A stretch of DNA of 64,000 bases from Enteractinococcus helveticum. Lineage in GTDB: Bacteria > Actinomycetota > Actinomycetes > Actinomycetales > Micrococcaceae. The DNA is taken from assembly GCF_001657475.1 (NCBI RefSeq), contig NZ_LXEY01000020.1:124001-188000 (forward strand). Direction: 5' to 3'. Shown in pieces: positions 54,227-63,036 of the stretch; the stretch's first letter is position 1; each line of letters starts with the position of its first letter. A program made the translations under genes and the position numbers. The notes under the pieces were generated by a model. It saw only the letters and a program-made list of their open reading frames with translations, did no database searches and was not told where the DNA came from.

Positions 54227-55162
54227 GTGAATCGTGATCGTTTGTGGGGTATGACCGCCGTACTTATTGCGGCGTTTTTGTGGGGGACCACCGGCACGGC
54301 GGCAACGTTTGCTCCCGACGTCGGGCCCCTAGCGGTCGGCGCTGCGGCACTTGGCATCGGCGGACTACTACAAGCCCTCGTGGCCGTCCCCGCGTTGCGC
54401 CGCTCTAGGCTGCATCTGCAAGCGCATTGGAAACTCGTAGCAACGGGTGCGGCAGCTGTCTTTGTGTATCCGCTGGCGTTTTATTCGTCAATGCATTTGG
54501 CCGGTGTCGCCATCGGCACGGTCATTTCATTGGCGTCAGCACCGTTGGCATCCGGTATTTTGGAACGGGTGGTTGATCGCCGTCGTCTGGGCAACTGGTG
54601 GTATCTGGCAGCTTTGCTGGGTGTCACCGGCAGTATCTTGTTAATTGTTTCTACCCAACGTGATGATGTGGCCGGTGGCGATGCTACTGCATTGGGTATC
54701 GGGTTAGGCCTGGTTGCGGCAGCGGCCTATGCGCTGTATTCCTGGGTTGTGCAGCGATTAATGCTCGACGGCGTTGGCCGAGCCGCTGCGATGGGTTCGG
54801 TATTTGGTCTGGGCGGAGCAAGCCTGGTGCCGGTGCTGCTGATCACCGGCGCACCGTTGCTGGCCACACCCGAGGCATTTGCGGTGGGCACTTATATGGC
54901 GCTGGTGCCGATGTTCTTAGGTTATGTAGCCTTCGGATTTGGCCTGTCGAAGATTCCGGCGAGTTCGGCGACGACCCTGACGCTGATTGAACCAGCCGTG
55001 GCCACGGTGTTGGCGGTGGTGATCGTTGGTGAACGGCTCACGGTCACCGGTTGGGTAGGACTGAGTATCTTTGGATTTGTGCTGCTCATCCTGGCGTTTA
55101 GCCCACAGCCGAGGCAACGAAACAACATGTCAGCCCGCCCCGCGCTGGTCAACCGCGATTGA
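54227..55162 (+). CDS. EamA/DMT family transporter
   Basis: The 311-residue protein has ten predicted helices in two EamA repeats: WGMTAVLIAAFLWGTTGTAA begins the first and GIGLGLVAAAAYALYSWVVQRL the second. GTG 54227 is chosen since GGGAGAG lies upstream and the family start is near WGTTGT. It precedes the SMR pair by 42 bp on the same strand and may be in the same transcript. The substrate (metabolite or drug) is unknown. Confidence 0.9.
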   Translation: MNRDRLWGMTAVLIAAFLWGTTGTAATFAPDVGPLAVGAAALGIGGLLQALVAVPALRRSRLHLQAHWKLVATGAAAVFVYPLAFYSSMHLAGVAIGTVISLASAPLASGILERVVDRRRLGNWWYLAALLGVTGSILLIVSTQRDDVAGGDATALGIGLGLVAAAAYALYSWVVQRLMLDGVGRAAAMGSVFGLGGASLVPVLLITGAPLLATPEAFAVGTYMALVPMFLGYVAFGFGLSKIPASSATTLTLIEPAVATVLAVVIVGERLTVTGWVGLSIFGFVLLILAFSPQPRQRNNMSARPALVNRD

Positions 55163-55204
55163 TAGAGTAATCCTGGATTCATCGCGAAAGTTGGGGACCC
55201 CCAC

Positions 55205-55555
55205 ATGCTCAAAAGCTGGCTGTTACTTCTCGGGGCTATTGTTGCCGAGGTTCTTGGCACCATGTGCTTGCGGGCAGCCGTCGATCAACCCATCTTCGCA
55301 ATCGGGGTCGTCATCGGCTACGTTATTGCCTTCACCTTATTGGGGCTTGCATTGGGGCGAGGCATCCCCATAGGTATCGCATATGGGATCTGGGCTGCCG
55401 CCGGGGTCGCGCTGGTCGCGGTGCTGGGCGCCATTCTGTTCGGAGAAACCCTGAGTTTTATCGCGATCATCGGTATTGTCACGATCATGGCCGGGGTGTT
55501 CATCGTCCAAACCGGGCAACGTGATCCAAGTGCAGCCGAGGTGTTGGATTCATGA
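55205..55555 (+). CDS. SMR-family transporter subunit 1
   Basis: Small multidrug resistance proteins export cationic compounds by proton antiport. Four helices are evident, and the essential membrane Glu is Glu15 in AIVAEVLGTMCLRA. Later conserved residues appear in GIAYGIWAAAGVALVAVLGAILFGE. Length is 116 residues. The stop overlaps the second SMR gene by 4 bp, as in heterodimeric pairs of the EbrAB/YkkCD type. Confidence 0.92.
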   Translation: MLKSWLLLLGAIVAEVLGTMCLRAAVDQPIFAIGVVIGYVIAFTLLGLALGRGIPIGIAYGIWAAAGVALVAVLGAILFGETLSFIAIIGIVTIMAGVFIVQTGQRDPSAAEVLDS

Positions 55556-55866
55556 GTTGGCTGTTTTTATCGTTGTCCATCGTTTCCGAGATCATCGCAA
55601 CCCTGAGCTTGCGTGCTTCAGATGGCTTTCGGAAGAAAATCTGGATCCTTCCGCTGGCCGTGTTCTACGCACTAGCGTTCTTTTTCCTTGCGGTCACGAT
55701 CTCATACGGCATGCCGGTGGCCATTGCGTATGGCATCTGGTCTGCCGTTGGCGTTGCACTGATCGCCCTGCTGGCGCGCATCATCTGGAAAGAACCCCTG
55801 ACCCCGCGCATGATCTTTGGTCTGGTCTTGATCATGGCCGGGGTGCTACTGGTCGAACTCGGTTAG
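55552..55866 (+). CDS. SMR-family transporter subunit 2
   Basis: The 104-residue partner has the essential Glu13 in SIVSEIIATLSLRASDGF and the typical AIAYGIWSAVGVALIALLARIIWKE helix. ATG 55552 overlaps the end of subunit 1 (ATGA). The two proteins differ enough to form an asymmetric heterodimer. Substrate unknown. Confidence 0.92.
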   Translation: MSWLFLSLSIVSEIIATLSLRASDGFRKKIWILPLAVFYALAFFFLAVTISYGMPVAIAYGIWSAVGVALIALLARIIWKEPLTPRMIFGLVLIMAGVLLVELG

Positions 55867-55879
55867 GGGTACCAGGGAG

Positions 55880-56848
55880 ATGCACTCATTGATTACGTGC
55901 TTTGAACGCCACCAAGTGTGGCTGTATCTGGGTGGTATTGCAGCAGGCGCGATCTTCGGGTTAGCCTTTTCCGCTGCTGCTTCGATGGCCGAAACGCTGA
56001 TCTATCCGGCACTGGGCTTGCTGCTGTACGTCACCTTCGTGGGCATCCCGATCAGCAACTTCAAAGCCGCCGCCGCAATCCCACCATTTTTGGGCACAAC
56101 ATTCGTGCTGAATTTTTTGCTCGTTCCCGTCGTGGTTTTTCTGGTCTCACGCCTCGTGGCCCACGACCACGTGGTCCTTTTGGGTGTGTTAATTGTTCTG
56201 CTGACTCCGTGTATTGACTACGTCATTGTGTTTGCACAATTGGCCGGGGGCGATGCCAAAAGCTTGCTGGCTGCAGCACCCGTGCTCGTGGTTGTTCAGG
56301 TGCTCTTGCTACCGGTGTATCTCTGGTTGTTTCTCGGCGATCAATTCTTCGGCGTCGGGATCGTTGGACCATTGCTCCAGGCGTTTATTTGGATCATTCT
56401 TGTTCCACTGGTCGTCGCTGCTGTCACTCAACTGGCCGCTAAAAGGTGGGTATGGGTAGGGAGGGTCGAATCTGGCGGTACGGCTGTGATGGTGCCGCTC
56501 ATGGTATTAACTTTGGCCATCGTGGTTGCATCGCAAATCTCTGCGGTACACGAGCGGGTCTTGGACTTGTTGTTGAGTATTCCGGTTTTTGTCCTGTTCG
56601 TGGCGCTGATGATACTCATCGGCTGGGGTGTGGCCCGGAGAACCAAGATGCAGGTACCGCAGCAACGTGCGCTGGTGTTCAGCGGAGTCACCAGGAATTC
56701 TTTGGTTGTTCTGCCAATCGTCTTGGCCCTGCCCGGTGACTACGCGCTGACCCCGCTGGTCGTTGTCACGCAAACTCTCGTGGAGTTATGCATCATGGTG
56801 GTCTGCATCCGGCTCATCCCAAGGCTCATACCGTTGCCAGCGCGTTAG
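55880..56848 (+). CDS. BASS/ACR3-like membrane transporter
   Basis: The 322-residue protein has about ten helices of the bile acid/arsenite (BASS/BART) fold. The segment LLTPCIDYVIVFAQLAGGDAK carries a Pro-Cys resembling the conserved Cys of ACR3 arsenite exporters. VTRNSLVVLPIVLALP matches the second half of the pseudo-repeat. No arsR or arsC is nearby, so arsenite export is possible but unproven. The gene starts 13 bp after the SMR pair. Its stop codon overlaps the acs stop tail to tail. Confidence 0.82.
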   Translation: MHSLITCFERHQVWLYLGGIAAGAIFGLAFSAAASMAETLIYPALGLLLYVTFVGIPISNFKAAAAIPPFLGTTFVLNFLLVPVVVFLVSRLVAHDHVVLLGVLIVLLTPCIDYVIVFAQLAGGDAKSLLAAAPVLVVVQVLLLPVYLWLFLGDQFFGVGIVGPLLQAFIWIILVPLVVAAVTQLAAKRWVWVGRVESGGTAVMVPLMVLTLAIVVASQISAVHERVLDLLLSIPVFVLFVALMILIGWGVARRTKMQVPQQRALVFSGVTRNSLVVLPIVLALPGDYALTPLVVVTQTLVELCIMVVCIRLIPRLIPLPAR

Positions 56849-58800
56849 CTACCGCGAGCTGCGCGAACCTGCTGCTGGATGGTGTCCATCACCGAAGCAT
56901 CGGCCAGGGTGGTGGTGTCACCAATTTCCCGATCCTCGGCCAAATCTTTGAGCAGGCGCCGCATGATCTTACCCGAGCGTGTCTTGGGCAAGTCAGACAC
57001 CACGGTGATTGAGCGCGGCGTGGCGATCGGCCCGATCGCCGCCCGCACATGATCACGCAACATCCCCACGACGTGGTTATGTTCCTTGGCGCTTTCTCGC
57101 AGAATCACAAACGCCTCAATGGCCTGACCGGTGGTTTCATCCTGGGCACCCACCACGGCGGCCTCTGCCACCATTGCGTGGGCCACCAGAGCAGATTCAA
57201 TTTCAGCGGTGGACATCCGGTGCCCGGAAACATTGAGCACGTCATCGACGCGTCCCAGCACCCAAATATCGCCGTCTTGATCGTATTTCGCGCCGTCGCC
57301 GGCAAAATACACACCCGGATACTGCGACCAATAGGTGTTCTTATAGCGCTCTTCATCACCCCATAGCGTGCGCAGCATGCCCGGCCAGGGTTCGGTAATC
57401 ACCAGATACCCGCCGTTGCCGGGCTCTACCGAGTTGCCGGCCTCATCATAAATATCGGCGGTGATCCCGGGTAGGGCACGCATTGCGGCCCCGGGTTTGG
57501 TTGCGGTGACCCCGGGCAGGGCACTAATGAGAATGTGCCCGTTTTCGGTCTGCCACCACGTATCAACAATCGGGCACGTATTCTGACCGATGTGCTCGCG
57601 GTACCACATCCAGGCTTCGGGGTTGATCGGTTCGCCCACACTGCCCAGCAGCCGAAGCGAGGACAAATCATATTCGGCCGGGATATCACGGCCCCAACGC
57701 ATAAACGTGCGAATACTGGTGGGGGCACAGTACAGGATGGTCACTCCGTATTTTTGCACGATCTCCCACCAGCGACCCCGGTGCGGAGTATCCGGGGTAC
57801 CCTCATACAGCACCGAGGTGGTGGCATTGGCCAGTGGCCCATAGACAATATAGGAGTGCCCGGTGACCCAGCCGATGTCGGCGGCCGTCCAGTAAATATC
57901 GGTCTCGGGTTTAATATCAAACACCGCCCAGTGGGTATAGGCCACCCCGACCATGTACCCGCCCGTGGTGTGCATAATGCCCTTGGGTTTGCCTGTGGTG
58001 CCCGAGGAGTACATGATGTACAGCGGGTGTTCGGCGTCAAAAAATTCTGGTTCGTGCGTCTCGGATTGTTTATCGACGACGTCGTGCCACCACTGGTCGC
58101 GATCGTTGTGCCAGTCAATCTCCTGGCCGGTGCGTTTGACCACCAGTACGGTGTGGACTTCGGGGATGTCTTCTAGAGCCTTATCCACCGTGGCTTTCAG
58201 CGCATTGGTTTTGCCCCGGCGGTAGCCGCCGTCGGAGGTGATGACCACTTCCACCCCGCAGTCGCGCACCCGGTCGGCAATGGCCTTATCCGAAAAACCA
58301 CCGAAAATCACGGTGTGTGGTGCTCCGATTCGGGCGCAGGCCAGCATTGCAAACACGGTTTCGGGAAGCATGGGCATGTAGATGGCCACGCGGTCGCCGG
58401 TTTTTACGCCCAGTTCAATCAGCGCGTTGGCGGCTTTGGAAACTTCGCGCAGCAGATCGTGATAGGTAATGGTGCGGGTGTCGCCGCCTTCACCCTCGAA
58501 ATAGTAGGCGACCCGGTCGCCCATGCCGGCTTCGACGTGGCGGTCCACGCAGTTATATGCCGCATTGAGTTTGCCGCCGGTAAACCATTTGGCAAACGGG
58601 GCATCCGACCAATCTAAGACGTCATCGAATGCGGTGTCCCAGCTGATGCGCTGGGCCTGGTCTGCCCAGAAGCCCAACCGGTCGGCATCGGCCTGGTCGT
58701 AGAGCTTGGCGGTGGCATTGGCTTGGGCCGCAAATTCGCCGGGTGGATCAAAGCTGCGGTCTTCGTGGCTGAGTTCGCGGATCGTGGGGTTTTCGGCCAT
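56845..58800 (-). CDS. acs: Acetyl-CoA synthetase
   Basis: Acs activates acetate to acetyl-CoA through acetyl-AMP. The P-loop MYSSGTTGKPKGIMHTTGGY, the WWQTENGHILIS segment and the C-terminal PKTRSGKIMRRLLKD, whose Lys is the usual acetylation site, are all present. Length (about 651 residues) is standard. ATG 58800 has AAGGAG 6 nt upstream; the preceding ATG at 58803 is too close to it. Acetylation control is known for the family and inferred here. Confidence 0.96.
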   Translation of the reverse strand: MAENPTIRELSHEDRSFDPPGEFAAQANATAKLYDQADADRLGFWADQAQRISWDTAFDDVLDWSDAPFAKWFTGGKLNAAYNCVDRHVEAGMGDRVAYYFEGEGGDTRTITYHDLLREVSKAANALIELGVKTGDRVAIYMPMLPETVFAMLACARIGAPHTVIFGGFSDKAIADRVRDCGVEVVITSDGGYRRGKTNALKATVDKALEDIPEVHTVLVVKRTGQEIDWHNDRDQWWHDVVDKQSETHEPEFFDAEHPLYIMYSSGTTGKPKGIMHTTGGYMVGVAYTHWAVFDIKPETDIYWTAADIGWVTGHSYIVYGPLANATTSVLYEGTPDTPHRGRWWEIVQKYGVTILYCAPTSIRTFMRWGRDIPAEYDLSSLRLLGSVGEPINPEAWMWYREHIGQNTCPIVDTWWQTENGHILISALPGVTATKPGAAMRALPGITADIYDEAGNSVEPGNGGYLVITEPWPGMLRTLWGDEERYKNTYWSQYPGVYFAGDGAKYDQDGDIWVLGRVDDVLNVSGHRMSTAEIESALVAHAMVAEAAVVGAQDETTGQAIEAFVILRESAKEHNHVVGMLRDHVRAAIGPIATPRSITVVSDLPKTRSGKIMRRLLKDLAEDREIGDTTTLADASVMDTIQQQVRAARGS

Positions 58801-59029
58801 CATCTGCTCCTTGAGACTGCGGTCCCGAGGAGCACATTGCCACTGCAGTCAGCGGCTGGGTGGGGGTTATTGGGTACTCCACGAGACGTGTGCAACGGTG
58901 AGGTAGTGCTGATTAGTACCCTACGTGTGGTTTCGACGGTGCCACAAGGGCCGGTGAGCTTTTTCGTTCCCGTCAGGGGTCAAGTTGTGGGTCGGGTAGC
59001 GGCATAATGCGGCGTTCGCCGACGGGCTG

Positions 59030-59437
59030 TCAGGTATTCACGACCAGGGTGGCGAGTCGGGCCTCTTCGGTACAGGCTTGTGGGGCGTCGGGCAATGTGC
59101 CTTCGATGACGGTGATGGCGATCTCTTGGTTGGTTTCTGCCACCTCGTAGCGCGAACCGAAGCACCGGTGCGTGCCGGCCCAAAAAGCGACACGAACTTT
59201 CGTTTCGCCGATGACTTCGGCGGTGTCCCAGACCACGACGCGTTCTTGCGTCAGATCATCGCGGGGTATCTCGTCCTTGGGTTGTCCCGGTTGCGTGGCG
59301 CCTGGGTCGTTATTGATTGGGGACGTGACCGGGTGATCGGGGCTACTGCACCCGGACAGCGCCAGACCCAGCACCGCGGCGAGCAACACTGTGCCGCGGA
59401 GGAGGCCTTGGTGCTGTAGCCGACGCATCGTCGTCAC
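59030..59437 (-). CDS. Putative lipoprotein at the end of the nad operon
   Basis: A signal peptide (RGTVLLAAVLGLALSGC) ends with a lipobox and Cys30, so the mature protein is likely attached to the membrane outside. The remaining about 105 residues form a small polar domain (RVAFWAGTHRCFGSRYEVAETNQEIAITVIEGTLPDAPQACTEEARLATLVV) with two cysteines. GTG 59437 overlaps the desulfurase stop by 4 bp; ATG 59428 is an alternative. No family is recognised. Confidence 0.8.
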   Translation of the reverse strand: MTTMRRLQHQGLLRGTVLLAAVLGLALSGCSSPDHPVTSPINNDPGATQPGQPKDEIPRDDLTQERVVVWDTAEVIGETKVRVAFWAGTHRCFGSRYEVAETNQEIAITVIEGTLPDAPQACTEEARLATLVVNT

Positions 59438-60591
59438 CGGGCCGTAGCAGCGTGCTGGCCAAGAACCCGCAGCGTGGTTTTCACGAGCTGTTCGAAGGCG
59501 TCGTCATCGAGTGGATCCGGGAAGGTAAAGCGCAGCGCGGTGACCGCCACATCCGGGTCATAGCCCATGGCCAATAGGATGCCGGAGGGCTCTTTCTTCC
59601 CTGCCGAACAGGCCGAACCGGAGGAGGCAGCAATGCCGGCTACGTCCAGGTCGACCAGCATGGATTCACCGGAGAAGCCCTCGATGACGAACGATGCGTG
59701 ATGTGGGGTGCGTTCAGTGGGATGGCCAGTGAGCTTGGCTCCGGGAATCGCCTGGGTGATGCGCTGAACAAACTCATCGCGCTGAGCCATCATCGCTTGG
59801 GCGCGGGTACCAGCGGTTGGCATGACCGCAGCTACAGCTGCACCAAAGCCGGCGATCGCTGCCAGGTTCTCGGTGCCGGCCCGGTGCCCGGATTCCTGCC
59901 CGCCTCCGTGTAACAGGGGCTCAAATGCAATGCCGCTGCGAATCATCAGCGCCCCGGCGCCCTGGGGGCCACCGAATTTATGTGAGGCCACGGACATCGC
60001 ATCGACGGCGGAGCCGGGCCATTGGTCGGCTGCGAAACTCACGGGCAGGCAGGCTGCGGCTTGGACGGCGTCGGTATGCATAACGGCACCGACGGCTCGG
60101 GCAGCCTGGGCGATCCGGTCAATGGATTGCACCGTGCCGATCTCACCGTTGGCCAGGCCGATGGAGACCAGCGTGGTGTCAGGGCGGATTGCTGCGATGG
60201 CAGCGGCTTGATCCACGCGACCCATTGAGTCCACCCCGATTTCGGTGATCTCAAAACCACCAACGCGAGCCAGGAACTCACATGATTTTCGAATGGAAGA
60301 GTGTTCGATGGCCGTGGTGACAATGTGTTTGCCGCGCGGGGTGGCGGTCGCAATACCCTTGAGCGCCAAGTTATTGGCCTCGGTGCCCCCGGCGGTAAAC
60401 ACGACTTCCGCTGCGCGTGCCCCAAACGCTTGGGCAACTTGTTGGCGGGCATGCATCAGGGTCGCCTTGGCCGTTTTCCCCGGCGTGTGCACCGAAGAAG
60501 CGTTGCCAGGTCCGCGCTCTAACACCGCCAGCATGGCGTGCCTGGCTTCGGGCCGCAACGGGGCAGTAGCGGCGGCATCGAGGTAGAACAT
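59434..60591 (-). CDS. Cysteine desulfurase linked to NadA
   Basis: This class V PLP enzyme takes sulfur from cysteine. The PLP Lys is Lys205 in VASHKFGGPQGAG and the reactive Cys is Cys328 in ASSGSACSAG. Length is 385 residues. Its place directly after nadC, sharing one base of the stop/start, parallels the nad-linked NifS genes that supply sulfur to the [4Fe-4S] cluster of NadA. That role is inferred; tRNA thiolation is an alternative. Confidence 0.92.
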   Translation of the reverse strand: MFYLDAAATAPLRPEARHAMLAVLERGPGNASSVHTPGKTAKATLMHARQQVAQAFGARAAEVVFTAGGTEANNLALKGIATATPRGKHIVTTAIEHSSIRKSCEFLARVGGFEITEIGVDSMGRVDQAAAIAAIRPDTTLVSIGLANGEIGTVQSIDRIAQAARAVGAVMHTDAVQAAACLPVSFAADQWPGSAVDAMSVASHKFGGPQGAGALMIRSGIAFEPLLHGGGQESGHRAGTENLAAIAGFGAAVAAVMPTAGTRAQAMMAQRDEFVQRITQAIPGAKLTGHPTERTPHHASFVIEGFSGESMLVDLDVAGIAASSGSACSAGKKEPSGILLAMGYDPDVAVTALRFTFPDPLDDDAFEQLVKTTLRVLGQHAATAR

Positions 60592-61445
60592 CAGACAGCA
60601 TCCAATCCAAGATCAAGCGCGGTAGCACCGTGGGTGAGGGCCCCAACGGAAATAATATCCACGCCAGTTTCAGCAATTGCTGCCACCGTATCAAGATTCA
60701 CTCCACCCGAGGCCTCGGCGATGCAGCGCCCCGCAATGTATTCCACGCCAGCACGGAGATCCTCCAGGGAAAAATTGTCGAGCAAAATCCCGGTGACCCC
60801 CGCCGCGAGCACCGGTTGGATCTGGGCCAGTTCATCGACTTCGACAATGATCGGTGTTGTATGCCCCACGGAGGCTTTGACCGTACAGATCGCGGCGGTG
60901 AGCCCCTCGCCGTGGGTGGCGCCCAAGGCTGCCAGGTGATTGTCTTTGAGCATGATCGCATCCGAGAGACTAAACCGGTGATTCACTCCGCCCCCGGCGA
61001 CCACAGCGTGTTTTTCCAGCGCTCGCAGCCCGGGGGTGGTTTTGCGGGTATCGGCGATACGAGCCTGAGCTGCAACCGTGGCAACCTGGTTGACGAATAG
61101 CGAGGTCAATGTCGCGATGCCACTGAGGCGCTGAGTGAAGTTCAAAGCCACGCGTTCGGCGGTCAAAATGCCTGCGGCCGGGCCGGAGACCGAGGCCAGT
61201 ACGGTGCCGGTGGTAAAGCTGGTGCCGTCGTCGAGCAGATCGGTCACCATAATGTTTGCGTCCACCTGGCGGAAGGTCTCAACCAGCACCGCACCGCCAG
61301 CAAAGACCCCAGGTTCGCGAGCAACGAGCTGGGCGTGAAATGGCATGCTGGCTGGGATGGAGGCGGCCACGGTGGCATCACCCCACGGGGTATCCTCGGC
61401 GAGCGCACGGGCTACCGCATCGCTGATGAGTTTAGGCGTCAACAT
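60591..61445 (-). CDS. nadC: Nicotinate-nucleotide pyrophosphorylase (carboxylating)
   Basis: NadC converts quinolinate and PRPP to nicotinate mononucleotide. The segments EDTPWGDATVAASI, ERVALNFTQRLSGIATLTS, RIADTRKTTPGLRALEKHAVVAGGGVNHR and the ASGGVNLDTVAAIAETGVDIISVGALTH end are all family motifs. Length is 284 residues. ATG 61445 is chosen; it lies inside the last codons of nadB, with AAGGAG 10 nt upstream. The stop overlaps the desulfurase start. Confidence 0.95.
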   Translation of the reverse strand: MLTPKLISDAVARALAEDTPWGDATVAASIPASMPFHAQLVAREPGVFAGGAVLVETFRQVDANIMVTDLLDDGTSFTTGTVLASVSGPAAGILTAERVALNFTQRLSGIATLTSLFVNQVATVAAQARIADTRKTTPGLRALEKHAVVAGGGVNHRFSLSDAIMLKDNHLAALGATHGEGLTAAICTVKASVGHTTPIIVEVDELAQIQPVLAAGVTGILLDNFSLEDLRAGVEYIAGRCIAEASGGVNLDTVAAIAETGVDIISVGALTHGATALDLGLDAV

Positions 61446-63036
61446 GAACAGGGGTCTCCTTGGTCCGTGTGGTTTGTGTCTGATCATCGGATTCAGACGG
61501 CGCAGTGGTCAGGCGCCAGGCGGTTCGACACGCCCGGGTGGGGTCTTGGGCTGGGAAGTCGGCGCGCCAGTGTCCGCCGCGGGATTCGGTGCGTCGTAGG
61601 GCGGCGGTTGCCATGACCCGCACGAGATCACCCATTGGGTGGCGAATCGTTTCAAGCTGCCTCAACGCTGCGTTCAGATCAGCTTCGGTGCGGGTAATCC
61701 CAAGGTGAGTATCGACTACCTGTTGCAGCTTGCGCAGCTGCTGTGGCGAATCGATGCGCGGTGTCGTGGCTCCTGCAACCTCGGTAGCGGTTGCGACCAG
61801 TTTGCTGAACCCTGCATCGGGCTGCCAACGAGCGCTGGCAGTGTCGGCGCAGGCGGCGCCGGCGGCACGAGTACCGAACACGAGCCCTTCTAACAGTGAA
61901 TTTGAGGCCAGGCGATTGGCGCCGTGGAAACCCGTTGACGCTACCTCACCGGCAGCATATAGACCGGCCACTGACGTTCGGCCCGCAGTATCCGTAGCCA
62001 CCCCGCCCATACAATAGTGCGCCGCTGGGGCCACTGGCACCTGCTCGCAACTCCAGTCAATCCCTAGGACCGTCAGTGCTTGGGTGAGCACTGGAAAACG
62101 TCGGGCCAGGGTGCCAGGCCCGTGGCGCTGTTCGATCACCGTGGCATCCAGCCACACCGACGACGTACCAACGTGTCGCATGACTTGGGCACTGGCTCGG
62201 GAGACGACGTCGCGGGGTGCCAGTTCGGCATCTGGATGCGCTGCCGGCATGAAGCGCTTGCCGGTGGGATCCCGCAGCACGGCGCCGGCACCGCGAACCG
62301 CTTCGGAGATCAGCTGACCGGTCCCCGGAATAACGGTGGGATGGAATTGTACAAATTCCATATCGGCTAATACCGCCCCGGCACGGGCAGCAGCCAGCAC
62401 ACCGTGGCCGGTGATTGCTGCTGAGGAGGACGTGTTGGAATACAGGCCGGCGAATCCTCCGGTTGCCAGAATCATCGCCTCGGCGCCAAGCCGTGTAGAA
62501 CCACCGGGAAGGCGCACGGTGAGACCGCAGACGTGGTTCGCCGCAGTATGAATGTGCTGCAGGCTGGCTTGTTCCACCAACTGCACCGCACCGGCATCAA
62601 TATGGTGTTGGACCTGCGCGGTCAAAAACCTCGACAGGGCAGCACCGGTACTATCTTCACCGGCGTGCACCACGCGTGATGTGCTGTGGGCAGCCTCGAG
62701 ACCGAAAGCTAAGGTGCCATCGGCATTCCGGTCGGCGGCAAAGCCGGCCTCCAGCAGGTCACGCATCCGCTGTGCGCCCTCGGTTGCCACGAACTGAGCG
62801 ATTAGTGGATCCACCAAACCGGCGCCGGCCCGTATGGTGTCGGCGGCATGCAGTGCTGGCGTGTCATCGGCACCCAGGGCTGCGGCAATGCCACCTTGGG
62901 CCAGGGCGGTGTTTCCCGCTGAGATGGCATCATGGCCAAACCGTCCGGCGGTTACCAGGGTGACGTCGGCGCCGGCTTTGACCAGGCGATTGACCGCCGT
63001 CAGACTGGCGACGCCTGCGCCAACAACGACGATCAC
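61432..63036 (-). CDS. nadB: L-aspartate oxidase
   Basis: NadB oxidises L-aspartate to iminoaspartate with FAD, the first step of de novo NAD synthesis. The FAD motif VVVGAGVASLTAVNRL opens the protein; SAGNTALAQGGIAAAL and the active-site EFVQFHPTVI and HYCMGGVATDTAGRTSV follow. The C-terminal helical domain has NLxRLETIRHP-like sequence. Length is 534 residues. GTG 63036 overlaps the nadA stop (GTGA). Confidence 0.95.
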   Translation of the reverse strand: MIVVVGAGVASLTAVNRLVKAGADVTLVTAGRFGHDAISAGNTALAQGGIAAALGADDTPALHAADTIRAGAGLVDPLIAQFVATEGAQRMRDLLEAGFAADRNADGTLAFGLEAAHSTSRVVHAGEDSTGAALSRFLTAQVQHHIDAGAVQLVEQASLQHIHTAANHVCGLTVRLPGGSTRLGAEAMILATGGFAGLYSNTSSSAAITGHGVLAAARAGAVLADMEFVQFHPTVIPGTGQLISEAVRGAGAVLRDPTGKRFMPAAHPDAELAPRDVVSRASAQVMRHVGTSSVWLDATVIEQRHGPGTLARRFPVLTQALTVLGIDWSCEQVPVAPAAHYCMGGVATDTAGRTSVAGLYAAGEVASTGFHGANRLASNSLLEGLVFGTRAAGAACADTASARWQPDAGFSKLVATATEVAGATTPRIDSPQQLRKLQQVVDTHLGITRTEADLNAALRQLETIRHPMGDLVRVMATAALRRTESRGGHWRADFPAQDPTRACRTAWRLTTAPSESDDQTQTTRTKETPVHVDA

